From Saprospirales bacterium (GTDB lineage: Bacteria; Bacteroidota; Bacteroidia; Chitinophagales; Saprospiraceae): a DNA stretch of 17,018 nt. The DNA lies in contig PWJP01000038.1 of the NCBI GenBank assembly GCA_003559985.1, forward strand, positions 1-17,018, written 5' to 3'. Shown one piece after another: positions 9,028 through 16,042 of this stretch. The position numbers were made by a program, and so were the translations under genes. The notes beneath the pieces are model-generated. The model made no database searches. It saw only the letters and a program-made list of their open reading frames with translations, and was not told where the DNA came from. Every line of letters begins with the position of its first letter. Within the stretch, counting starts at the first letter, position 1.

Positions 9028-9035
9028 TAAAGATA
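9028..9035 (-). promoter_or_regulatory. Candidate Bacteroidota -7 box for the 788-residue secreted-protein gene
   Basis: The minus strand reads TATCTTTA, 7 of 8 matches to TAnnTTTG, with 44 bases between it and the ATG at 8983. About 20 bases upstream is TTTC, one base off the TTTG -33 element. The 99-base gap to the heptose-kinase gene makes a separate promoter plausible; no convincing hairpin terminator for the kinase gene lies in the gap. Confidence 0.4.
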
Positions 9036-9082
9036 CAAAGTTTTAAAAAATCCCGGAAATACTAAAAAAATATTTTACCACT

Positions 9083-10114
9083 TTATCCAGACCTTTTGGA
9101 TGCCATTGATGCCTTCATCTTTTTAAATAGCTGATCCTGTCCAATACTGACCACACCGGCCTCACTGCACACTTCCGCCGCAGCTAAATTACACAACTCA
9201 GTAATCTGGGATGGTTCAATACCGGCATATAAGCCTAGAGTAGCAACTGCCAATACAGTATCACCCGCACCACTCACATCCTCTATTTCAGTTTCCACTG
9301 CCGGACATATAAATTGCTCATCTCCATTTGAGACAAATATCCCTTGCTTACCGAGAGTTACCATCAGTAAGCCGGGGTTCATTTTTTTGAATAGTTCACC
9401 TGCACCTCTTTTAAGGTCAGTTTCAGTCGCGCTCACATCCCTGCCAAGAGCTATTGAAAATTCCTTGAGATTGGGTTTAAAAAGATCAACCTTTTGATAC
9501 TGAAAGAAATTTTCAAACTTTGGATCGACTGCTGTGTAAACCCCTATATTACGGCAAAGTGTGAGTAATTTAAAGATTGTGGCCTCATTTAGAAACCCTT
9601 TGTTATAATCCTGAAATATTACAACTGCCGGACTAAATTCATTTGAAATCTTTTCTACAGCAGCAATCACTTCTTTTTGCTCTGTTGGATTAAGCGGGGC
9701 AGTATTTTCCTTATCTACTCTGAGAAGCTGTTTCCCATTGCCCAAAACCCTTATTTTCTCTGTAGTATTTCGGTTATCACTGAAAACCAGTCCCTCTATA
9801 TTAACCCCATTTTCAAGCACCTGCGCAGTTAGTATCTTCCCCGCCTTGTCTTTTCCACATAACCCACAGAGGGCAACTTCGGCTCCCAGATTTTTAAGAT
9901 TCAGTGCAACATTGGCAGCACCACCGGGACGTGCATATTCATCTTCAAAATCCACAACAGGCACCGGAGCCTCCGGGCTCAACCTGTCAGATTTTCCACA
10001 GATGTACCTGTCCAGCATAACATCTCCTACTACCAATACCCGAACAGATTGAGGGAAAATTTTCCCAGGATTTTTCTCAAACGTCATATCGCTTCTTCTG
10101 TTAGTATCTGGCAT
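9083..10114 (-). CDS. hldA: D-glycero-beta-D-manno-heptose-7-phosphate kinase (PfkB/ribokinase family)
   Basis: This kinase phosphorylates heptose 7-phosphate at C1 in the cytoplasm, a step towards ADP-heptose for the LPS inner core. The N-terminus carries VLVVGDVMLDRY and LSPEAPVPVV, followed by RPGGAANVA, all typical of the HldE/RfaE kinase domain. The PfkB signature DVSGAGDTV, with the catalytic Asp in GAGD, lies about 60 residues from the C-terminus. At about 343 residues it matches only the kinase half of the bifunctional E. coli HldE, and no nucleotidyltransferase domain follows. The start is uncertain: ATG at 10114 is used here; a TTG at 10126 overlaps the waaA stop, and ATG at 10087 leaves a family-like leader of 16 residues. 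It is co-transcribed with waaA, whose stop is 8 bases upstream of the chosen start. Other PfkB sugar kinases are less likely given the motifs and the neighbour. Confidence 0.87.
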   Translation of the reverse strand: MPDTNRRSDMTFEKNPGKIFPQSVRVLVVGDVMLDRYICGKSDRLSPEAPVPVVDFEDEYARPGGAANVALNLKNLGAEVALCGLCGKDKAGKILTAQVLENGVNIEGLVFSDNRNTTEKIRVLGNGKQLLRVDKENTAPLNPTEQKEVIAAVEKISNEFSPAVVIFQDYNKGFLNEATIFKLLTLCRNIGVYTAVDPKFENFFQYQKVDLFKPNLKEFSIALGRDVSATETDLKRGAGELFKKMNPGLLMVTLGKQGIFVSNGDEQFICPAVETEIEDVSGAGDTVLAVATLGLYAGIEPSQITELCNLAAAEVCSEAGVVSIGQDQLFKKMKASMASKRSG

Positions 10115-10122
10115 ACTATGAA

Positions 10123-11367
10123 TCAATTCGCTTTAGTTTCACGATAGTTTAACTGGGCCACCAAATTGCGAAGCATATTTTCAGAGTGAGCGGCCCAATT
10201 CTCCAACTTATCAATCGCATCTTCACCTGACAGATATTTTCCACCAGTTAATGCCTCTTTCACAAAAATCTGAAATTCCTGGGAGTTTTGGACTTCTTTA
10301 CCAATATTGCTTTTAACAAACTGGGCCGCCTCAGGAAACCGCTGGTGTTTTGGTCCAAATGCAACAGGGACACCATAGGCTGCAGGCTCCAGTATATTGT
10401 GAAGTCCACTTCCAAACCCCCCTCCGACATAAGCCGCAAATCCATAGCGGTAAGCAGCTGCCAACTTACCGATACAATCCAATATGAGAACGTTTTTTTT
10501 ATCATTACCTTTTTCAAAATCGTCAGAGGTATAGTAAAGGTATTTGTCCTTGGAGCTACCAATGGTTGTCTTAATCTTTCCCGGTTCAACCTCATGAGGT
10601 GCCAAAATCCAACCAATTTTATGGTTTTCTAAAACTGCTTCTTTTATCACCTCCCAATCTGCTTTCCAAATACTGCCACAGACAAAAATACGGTCAAAAT
10701 TAGCTGAGAATTTCTCTAACATTTTGTCACCCATGTCTCGCTTAGCCCTTTGCAGCACATTGTTATACCTGGTGTCTCCGCCGACCTCGAGATTCAGACC
10801 CTGTTTTTTTGACAACAGTTCAAATCCCCGCTGATTGAGCGTGTAGATTTTGCTGAACTTTTTGAGAGATTGTAAAAGCTTTCCTCCGTAAAACGGCTGA
10901 TTAAGGGCGGAAGGGGAGGGGTGATAATTAAAGAGGTAAAGGGGAATTTTTTGCTTGTGTGCTTCCCCAATCAAATTGAACCACAGGTCATATTTTACGA
11001 AAATGAGTGTGCCGGGCTGGAGCTGCTCAATACAGTATCTTGCATTGGAAGATGTATCTGGTGGCAGGTAAAACTTTTCAACACCATCACGTAACCGGGC
11101 ATGCTCATACCCCGAGGGGGAAAAAAATGACAAAATCACCTTCTTATCTGGGTCACGAGCCAAAATTTTATCGATAAGCGGCCTCGCCATTTCATATTCT
11201 CCAAGAGATGCAGAGTGAATCCAGATCCCACCACGGTATCTTTTACCGATTTCAGCCACGCGAATTTTCCAATCCTTTCTGCCCTCTACCCATCTTTTTG
11301 CTTTCGGCTTAAATAATCCGGCTACATGAATTGCCAAAACATATAATCGAACGAACAGGCTGTACAA
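10123..11367 (-). CDS. waaA: 3-deoxy-D-manno-octulosonic acid (KDO) transferase
   Basis: WaaA transfers KDO from CMP-KDO to the lipid A precursor at the inner membrane, the first step of LPS core assembly. The 414 residues fit the family. An N-terminal hydrophobic anchor (about 1-18) precedes KPKAKRWVEGRKDW. HSASLGEYE (51-59) contains the expected catalytic Glu57. The C-terminal GT-B half has YVGGGFGSGLHNILEPAAYG and FGPKHQRFPEA, typical of CMP-KDO binding. The start must be TTG at 11367: an in-frame stop lies at 11389-11391, no ATG lies between, and the next internal ATG would remove the anchor and the catalytic Glu. It lies 32 bases after the beta-barrel gene and directly before the heptose kinase, forming a core-LPS operon. 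Confidence 0.93.
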   Translation of the reverse strand: MYSLFVRLYVLAIHVAGLFKPKAKRWVEGRKDWKIRVAEIGKRYRGGIWIHSASLGEYEMARPLIDKILARDPDKKVILSFFSPSGYEHARLRDGVEKFYLPPDTSSNARYCIEQLQPGTLIFVKYDLWFNLIGEAHKQKIPLYLFNYHPSPSALNQPFYGGKLLQSLKKFSKIYTLNQRGFELLSKKQGLNLEVGGDTRYNNVLQRAKRDMGDKMLEKFSANFDRIFVCGSIWKADWEVIKEAVLENHKIGWILAPHEVEPGKIKTTIGSSKDKYLYYTSDDFEKGNDKKNVLILDCIGKLAAAYRYGFAAYVGGGFGSGLHNILEPAAYGVPVAFGPKHQRFPEAAQFVKSNIGKEVQNSQEFQIFVKEALTGGKYLSGEDAIDKLENWAAHSENMLRNLVAQLNYRETKAN

Positions 11368-11399
11368 TGGAAGGGAGGTTGAGGATTTTCAAAAAAGTA

Positions 11400-12140
11400 T
11401 TAATAGTATATGGTTGCGTCCGATTCTGTAAGGAAGATGGGTAGTATCCAACTCACCTCGAATCCATTCATAAGGTCAATTCGGCTTCTGGTGTCAATTT
11501 CTTTGGTGTCAAAATCCACTGCTCGAACGCTTTCAGTGAATCCCTGGTGAAAAGTAAAACCCGCTCTGAAGTTAATTCTCCTGTCAGCAGACATATACTG
11601 AATGCCGGCAAACTGGTGCAAATATGCACCCACGGTTTTTCTGTTGTAACCCTTTCCGTAGCTGTCGCGAATTTGATTGGCTGTGTCGTTTTCATCCTTT
11701 AGGGCTATTCTGTGCAGCATGACCCCAGTTCCAAGGGAAAGTCGAATTCCCCATTTTGATTCATCGGTAGATGCGAATGGAAATAATTTACCCACGTGAC
11801 CGCCAAATGTAATGCCTCGCATTCTTGGATCGATCAATGCATAGCTTTGGTCGCGGCCAATGATTTCACCCTGCGAGTCCCTGATAGCGGCAAGTGGGTC
11901 TTCCTTGACATTCTGGCCGAATAAAAAGTTGAATTGAAAACCGGCAAAAAGATTGCGTCCTCCATGATAAAATTCCGGATCAATTCCCGCCGAAAAAAAA
12001 GTGGAAAACCGGTCATTGAGATCTCCACCGGGAAGTTGAACTCCGTATTTTACATTGAAAAACAGGGCTTTTTCCTCAATTTGTGCACTCAGCGAAATGC
12101 TGAAGAACAAGAACACTGCAATTAGTCCAATTATTCTCAT
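11400..12140 (-). CDS. Outer-membrane beta-barrel protein, function unknown
   Basis: This 246-residue protein has a clear signal peptide (about 1-19, MRIIGLIAVFLFFSISLSAQ). The rest is rich in glycine and alternating aromatic/hydrophobic strands (FFNVKYGVQLPG, NLFAGFQFNFLFG, GITFGGHVGKLF, IRLSLGTGVMLH, INFRAGFTFHQG, FEVSWILPIFL), typical of small Bacteroidota porin-like barrels. It starts at ATG 12140, the first Met, and ends in Tyr-Tyr, a common aromatic end for outer-membrane barrels. It appears to be the first gene of the operon with waaA, with a 32-base gap. The neighbours suggest a role near LPS or the outer membrane, but this is inference and no specific family is recognised. Confidence 0.8.
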   Translation of the reverse strand: MRIIGLIAVFLFFSISLSAQIEEKALFFNVKYGVQLPGGDLNDRFSTFFSAGIDPEFYHGGRNLFAGFQFNFLFGQNVKEDPLAAIRDSQGEIIGRDQSYALIDPRMRGITFGGHVGKLFPFASTDESKWGIRLSLGTGVMLHRIALKDENDTANQIRDSYGKGYNRKTVGAYLHQFAGIQYMSADRRINFRAGFTFHQGFTESVRAVDFDTKEIDTRSRIDLMNGFEVSWILPIFLTESDATIYY

Positions 12141-12258
12141 TTATAGTATTTTCCATTCTATAACGAATCAATCACCTTGATTGCTTGCCGGGGGACAAAT
12201 TAACTGAATAACCTATTAAACAAACTGCGTTTTACCTCACGCATTTTAGATGTTTTGG

Positions 12259-12266
12259 CAAAATTA
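12259..12266 (-). promoter_or_regulatory. Candidate -7 box for the beta-barrel / waaA / hldA operon
   Basis: The minus strand reads TAATTTTG, a full match to TAnnTTTG. It lies 118 bases upstream of the ATG at 12140, implying a leader of about 110 bases. No TTTG -33 element is visible at the right distance, so the call is weak. The 12141-12422 gap is otherwise AT-rich and holds the divergent promoter region for both directions. Confidence 0.3.
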
Positions 12267-12375
12267 AATCACTCCAGAATACTTTTTACAGTAAAAAGAC
12301 TTTTTCCTGCTGATAGCATAAACAATAAGGGATGACAAATTATAGGACCGGTCTAAACAATGACTGCCATCTGCA

Positions 12376-12407
12376 TTTGAAAAGCAGCCCGATTCGGACT
12401 ATATTTG
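12376..12407 (+). promoter_or_regulatory. Bacteroidota promoter (TTTG-N20-TATATTTG) of the surface-sugar genes
   Basis: TTTG at 12376-12379 is followed by 20 bases and a perfect TATATTTG at 12400-12407, matching TTTG / TAnnTTTG with normal spacing. Only 15 bases separate the box from the ATG at 12423, so the transcript probably starts about 8-11 bases before the start codon. Confidence 0.65.
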
Positions 12408-12422
12408 CGGCAAAAATAATAC

Positions 12423-13544
12423 ATGAGTGAAATTCGTATGGTTGACCTCAAGGGTCAATTTTCTGAGATCCGGGAAGAGGTACTCCAGTCTTTTGATGAA
12501 ATTCTCGGCTCTACCCAGTTTATCAATGGTCCCCATGTGCACAAATTTGCAGACGGACTTAGCAACTATCTCGACACCAAAAACGTAATCCCCTGTGCCA
12601 ATGGGACAGATGCGTTACAAATAGCGCTGATGGCATTGGATTTAAAACCGGGAGATGAAGTTATAACCACTCCGTTTACCTTTGTATCCACCGCTGAAAT
12701 GATTGCTATTCTAGGCCTCAAGCCGGTTTTTGTCGATATTAAAGAGGATACCTTCAATATAGATCCCGAAAAAATAAAGGAAAAAATCAGCGAGCGGACG
12801 AAAGTGATAATCCCGGTACACCTGTTTGGACAAAGTGCCGATATGGAGGCGATAAATTCAATTGCGGAAGAAAATAATATATATGTGATTGAAGACAATG
12901 CGCAGGCCATAGGATCCACCTTTAAGTTTGACAACGGAACAGAGAAGAAAACCGGAAATCTGGGGCACATTGGCACGACTTCCTTTTTCCCTTCAAAAAA
13001 CCTTGGTTGCTATGGTGATGGAGGTGCAATCTCTACTGATTCAGATGAGCTTGCTGAAAAGATGAAATCCATAGCAAACCACGGTTCGCACAGGCGCTAC
13101 TACCACGACAGAATTGGTGTCAACAGCAGATTGGACTCTCTTCAGGCAGCAGTGTTATTGGCTAAATTGCCGAAACTTGACTCATATAACCAAAGCAGAA
13201 TAGAGGCTGCCGATCGCTATGATGAGCTTTTTGCCGGGGTAAGTGAATTGACAGTTCCGTTCCGGGATCCTCGCACCAGGCACGTATTTCATCAATATAC
13301 CTTAAAGGCGGGCTCTCACAGGGAAAAGATTCAAAATCAACTCGCGGAAGCGGGGATTCCCTTTGGAGTCTATTACCCGGTTCCGCTGCATCTGCAAAAG
13401 GCATACAGCCACTACGGATACAAAAGTGGAGATATGCCTGTGTCGGAAGCAATGTCTGCTGAAGTACTCTCTTTACCCATGCACACCACACTCACAGCTG
13501 AGCAACAACAAATCATTGCAGATACTGTAAAGAAGGCCCTTTAG
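12423..13544 (+). CDS. DegT/DnrJ/EryC1/StrS-family sugar aminotransferase, WbpE-like
   Basis: This is a PLP-dependent enzyme that puts an amino group on a keto-nucleotide sugar. At 373 residues it is full length for the family. Seen are CANGTDALQ (58-66, PLP phosphate site), VIEDNAQAIG with Asp158 and Gln161, the PLP-binding Lys192 in SFFPSKNLGCYGDGGA, and GVNSRLDSLQAAVL. The whole pattern resembles WbpE/WlbC, which makes UDP-2-acetamido-3-amino-2,3-dideoxy-glucuronate, but the oxidase partner that would make its substrate is not in this window. The actual sugar could therefore also be a dTDP-3- or 4-keto-6-deoxy sugar from RmlB downstream, or a UDP-GlcNAc-derived 3-keto sugar as in GnnB. It starts at ATG 12423 just after a strong promoter and leads a plus-strand set of sugar genes. 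Confidence 0.9.
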   Translation: MSEIRMVDLKGQFSEIREEVLQSFDEILGSTQFINGPHVHKFADGLSNYLDTKNVIPCANGTDALQIALMALDLKPGDEVITTPFTFVSTAEMIAILGLKPVFVDIKEDTFNIDPEKIKEKISERTKVIIPVHLFGQSADMEAINSIAEENNIYVIEDNAQAIGSTFKFDNGTEKKTGNLGHIGTTSFFPSKNLGCYGDGGAISTDSDELAEKMKSIANHGSHRRYYHDRIGVNSRLDSLQAAVLLAKLPKLDSYNQSRIEAADRYDELFAGVSELTVPFRDPRTRHVFHQYTLKAGSHREKIQNQLAEAGIPFGVYYPVPLHLQKAYSHYGYKSGDMPVSEAMSAEVLSLPMHTTLTAEQQQIIADTVKKAL

Positions 13545-13697
13545 AGAAATTTTGGTCAAAGGGATTGTGCGGGTTTGTATAAAGAGGTCCGGTAGAACGA
13601 TGATGAATTCTGTCCATTCAGACAGTGTTAGTAAAATGCTTCAAAATGAGAATAGCGCTTTTTGACGGCCATTGCAAGTTTTGAAAATTTCGAACTG

Positions 13698-14645
13698 ATG
13701 AAGACGGTACTAATAACCGGAGCTGCCGGATTTTTGGGATCTCACCTCTGTGACAGATTCATCGAGGAGGGTTACAGGGTGATTGGAATGGATAATCTGG
13801 TTACGGGTTCTTTGGAAAATATAAGCCACCTTTTCCACCTGGAGCACTTTGTATTTTATCACCACGATGTCAGTAAATTCGTGCACGTTCCCGGAAAGCT
13901 GGATTACATCCTGCACTTTGCATCGCCGGCCAGTCCCATCGACTATCTGGAAATGCCCATTCAAACCCTCAAAGTAGGATCACTTGGTACGCACAATTTG
14001 CTTGGCCTGGCTCGAGTGAAAAAGTCCCGTCTCCTCATCGCTTCGACTTCTGAGGTGTACGGAGACCCAAAGCAACACCCCCAAACAGAAGAGTACTGGG
14101 GAAATGTCAATCCAATAGGTCCTAGAGGAGTCTATGACGAGGCAAAGCGATTTCAGGAGGCAATGACCATGGCTTACAATCGCTACCACGGACTCGAAAC
14201 ACGGATTGTTCGTATTTTCAACACTTACGGTCCTCGTATGAGATTGAGAGATGGAAGAGCACTTCCGGCCTTTATTTCTCAGGCCCTTAATGGGGAGGAC
14301 CTCACTGTTTTCGGAGATGGCTCACAAACCAGGTCATTTTGCTATGTCGATGACCAGGTGGAAGGCATTTACAGATTGTTGTTGAGTGACTACGATCTGC
14401 CTGTCAATATCGGAAATCCGGAGGAAATATCAATCCTGGATTTTGCCCAGGAAATCATTGATCTGGTGGGGAATAATAAATCGAGCATTAAGTTTTTGCC
14501 ATTGCCTACAGACGATCCTAAACAGCGGAGACCTGATATCAAACTCGCAGGAGAAATTCTCAGTTGGAAACCGGAGGTAGATCGGAAGAAAGGCCTGAAA
14601 TCCACTCTGGACTATTTTAAAGAACATTTGAAACAGCAGAAATAA
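13698..14645 (+). CDS. UDP-glucuronate decarboxylase (UDP-xylose synthase)
   Basis: This NAD-dependent short-chain (extended SDR) enzyme converts UDP-glucuronate to UDP-xylose in the cytoplasm. From ATG 13698 it has 315 residues, normal for the bacterial family. Seen are the Rossmann GAAGFLG (8-14), HFASPASPIDYLEMPI (73-88), the catalytic STSE (Thr117, Glu119), YWGNVNPIGPRGVYDEAKR with Tyr146 and Lys150, and RDGRALPAF. The Glu in STSE and the GPRG.YDEAKR block separate this family from GalE-type epimerases. An upstream in-frame TTG at 13662 would add 12 unconserved residues and is rejected. It lies 153 bases after the aminotransferase gene and 59 before rmlB, same strand, probably one transcription unit. 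The UDP-glucose dehydrogenase that would supply UDP-glucuronate is not in the window. Confidence 0.93.
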   Translation: MKTVLITGAAGFLGSHLCDRFIEEGYRVIGMDNLVTGSLENISHLFHLEHFVFYHHDVSKFVHVPGKLDYILHFASPASPIDYLEMPIQTLKVGSLGTHNLLGLARVKKSRLLIASTSEVYGDPKQHPQTEEYWGNVNPIGPRGVYDEAKRFQEAMTMAYNRYHGLETRIVRIFNTYGPRMRLRDGRALPAFISQALNGEDLTVFGDGSQTRSFCYVDDQVEGIYRLLLSDYDLPVNIGNPEEISILDFAQEIIDLVGNNKSSIKFLPLPTDDPKQRRPDIKLAGEILSWKPEVDRKKGLKSTLDYFKEHLKQQK

Positions 14646-14704
14646 TCTCGTTTAGGGAACTACACTAGTAATACCCAATAAAAACTCAAACCCGTATTAA
14701 AATT

Positions 14705-15766
14705 ATGGAGGCAAAAAAAACAGTTCTAGTTACAGGAGGCGCAGGATTCATAGGGTCACATCTCTGCATCCAATTGGTTAAGAAATACACCGATTATCAC
14801 ATCATCAATCTCGATAATCTGACCTATGCTGGCAATCTGGAGAATCTAAAACCCATTGAACAGGCTGCGAATTACACATTTGTTAAGGGCGATATTGCCA
14901 ATGCGGGCCAGGTGGACCAATTGTTTGACAAATACGCGATAGATGCGGTAATTCATCTGGCCGCAGAATCTCACGTGGACCGCTCCATAGATTCCCCAAA
15001 TGAATTTGCCTTAACTAACGTAATCGGTACATTGAATTTACTCAATGCCGCAAAAAAATCCTGGGAGGGAAATTTTGACCAAAAAATGTTTTATCACGTA
15101 TCCACGGATGAGGTTTACGGCAGTCTGGGAGACACCGGTCTTTTCCGGGAGGATACGCCCTACGACCCACGGTCTCCATATTCTGCTTCCAAGGCTAGTT
15201 CAGATCATTTTGTACGCGCTTTCTACCACACTTACGGATTCCCAATTTTGATAAGCAATTGCTCTAACAACTATGGCCCCCTTCAATTTCCTGAAAAACT
15301 CATTCCGCTGGTTATCAACAACATCCTGCACAAGAAACCACTTCCGGTTTACGGAGATGGAACCAATGTGAGAGACTGGCTTTATGTACGCGACCACGTC
15401 TCAGCCATGGATGTGATTTTACATAAAGGCAAAAGTGGAGAAACCTACAATATCGGGGGAAACAACGAGATGAAAAACATCGATTTGGTCGAGCTTCTCT
15501 GCGATATTTGCGATGAAGAACTCGGACGATCTGCTGGCGATAGCAGAAAGCGCATTACTTTTGTAAAAGACAGGCCAGGACACGATAAGCGCTACGCCAT
15601 CGATGCCGGCAAGATTAAGCGAGACCTCGGCTGGGAACCTCAAACTACTGCAGAGGAGGGTTTTAAAAACACAGTCCGTTGGTATTTAGATAATCAGGAG
15701 TGGTTAAAACGTGTGACCAGTTGTGCCTACCAGGATTACTACCAAAAATTCTACGGAGCCAATTGA
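14705..15766 (+). CDS. rmlB: dTDP-glucose 4,6-dehydratase
   Basis: RmlB makes dTDP-4-keto-6-deoxy-glucose, the branch point to dTDP-rhamnose and many amino-deoxy sugars of surface polysaccharides. The 353 residues are full length. Seen are the NAD-binding GGAGFIG (11-17), LDNLTYAGNLENL, HLAAESHVDRSI, the catalytic STDEVYG (Thr134, Asp135, Glu136), YSASKASSDH (Tyr159, Lys163), NNYGPLQFPEKLIP and VYGDGTNVRDWLYV. The Asp-Glu pair is diagnostic for 4,6-dehydratases. The start ATG at 14705 places the first strand of the fold correctly. rmlA, rmlC and rmlD are not present here, so whether the product becomes rhamnose or an amino sugar cannot be told. A possible terminator hairpin overlaps its stop codon. 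Confidence 0.95.
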   Translation: MEAKKTVLVTGGAGFIGSHLCIQLVKKYTDYHIINLDNLTYAGNLENLKPIEQAANYTFVKGDIANAGQVDQLFDKYAIDAVIHLAAESHVDRSIDSPNEFALTNVIGTLNLLNAAKKSWEGNFDQKMFYHVSTDEVYGSLGDTGLFREDTPYDPRSPYSASKASSDHFVRAFYHTYGFPILISNCSNNYGPLQFPEKLIPLVINNILHKKPLPVYGDGTNVRDWLYVRDHVSAMDVILHKGKSGETYNIGGNNEMKNIDLVELLCDICDEELGRSAGDSRKRITFVKDRPGHDKRYAIDAGKIKRDLGWEPQTTAEEGFKNTVRWYLDNQEWLKRVTSCAYQDYYQKFYGAN

Positions 15767-15779
15767 CCGTCAACTGGCT
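15757..15779 (+). terminator. Candidate terminator hairpin overlapping the rmlB stop codon
   Basis: AGCCAATTGA and TCAACTGGCT form a 10-bp stem with one A/C mismatch around a CCG loop, followed by TGTTT. The rmlB stop TGA lies in the left arm. The U-tract is short, so termination may be weak, but the position at the end of the sugar genes and before a new promoter fits. Confidence 0.45.
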
Positions 15780-15847
15780 TGTTTAAAATGTGGTTCTTAA
15801 TTTTTTCTGAGAGTTTCCAACAAAATTCATATTGGCTGGTTATGCAA

Positions 15848-15882
15848 TTTGATGACAAACCTGATAAAAGTTATTACCTTTG
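15848..15882 (+). promoter_or_regulatory. Candidate promoter of the TPP-riboswitch / TonB receptor transcript
   Basis: TACCTTTG at 15875-15882 is a perfect TAnnTTTG box. A TTTG at 15848-15851 lies 23 bases upstream, slightly longer than the usual 19-21. Transcription from here would start near 15889 and give a leader of about 200 bases that contains the whole TPP aptamer. Confidence 0.55.
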
Positions 15883-15949
15883 CAGGCAGGTGAGAAAAAG
15901 TTTTTCGCCTGAATTTCGTAAAACAGTATTATTTAACACTCCAATAGCA

Positions 15950-16034
15950 GTGTGCGGGGTGCCGGTGGTGTAAAACCACGGGCTGAGATTAAACCCATAG
16001 AACCTGGCCGGGTAATTCCGGGGAGGGAAGCCAC
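15950..16034 (+). promoter_or_regulatory. Thiamin pyrophosphate (TPP) riboswitch, THI-box aptamer
   Basis: The conserved THI-box blocks occur in order: GGGGTGCC (15956-15963), a variable hairpin GTGG/CCAC (15965-15979), GGCTGAGA (15981-15988), ACCC (15993-15996), GAACCTG (16000-16006), CCGG-GTAATT-CCGG (16008-16021) and AGGGA (16024-16028). A P1 helix can form between GTG-t-GC (15950-15955, one bulged U) and GCCAC (16030-16034). CTGAGA binds the pyrimidine ring and the TAAT/AGGGA side binds the diphosphate in known TPP riboswitches. High TPP should lower expression of the gene 59 bases downstream, a TonB-dependent receptor. The J4/5-P5 part is about one base pair shorter than the usual consensus. 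Confidence 0.93.
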
Positions 16035-16042
16035 CAAATTAT

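Noticed and set aside
9036..9082. Possible terminator after the heptose kinase gene.
   Set aside because: The stretch is AT-rich with a U run on the minus strand, but the only stems are short AAAATATTTT-type palindromes without GC pairs.
13610..13625. CTGTC/GACAG hairpin between the aminotransferase and UDP-xylose synthase genes as a terminator.
   Set aside because: The stem is only 5 bp and no U-tract follows, so it is within chance expectation.
13646..13684. A selenoprotein reading of the FDGHCKF-TGA frame.
   Set aside because: Further stops follow at once, no downstream stem-loop of the bacterial SECIS type is evident, and no protein of useful length would result.
13662..13697. TTG at 13662 as the start of the UDP-xylose synthase gene.
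   Set aside because: It adds 12 residues not expected before the Rossmann strand; ATG at 13698 begins MKTVLITGAAGFLG exactly as the family does.
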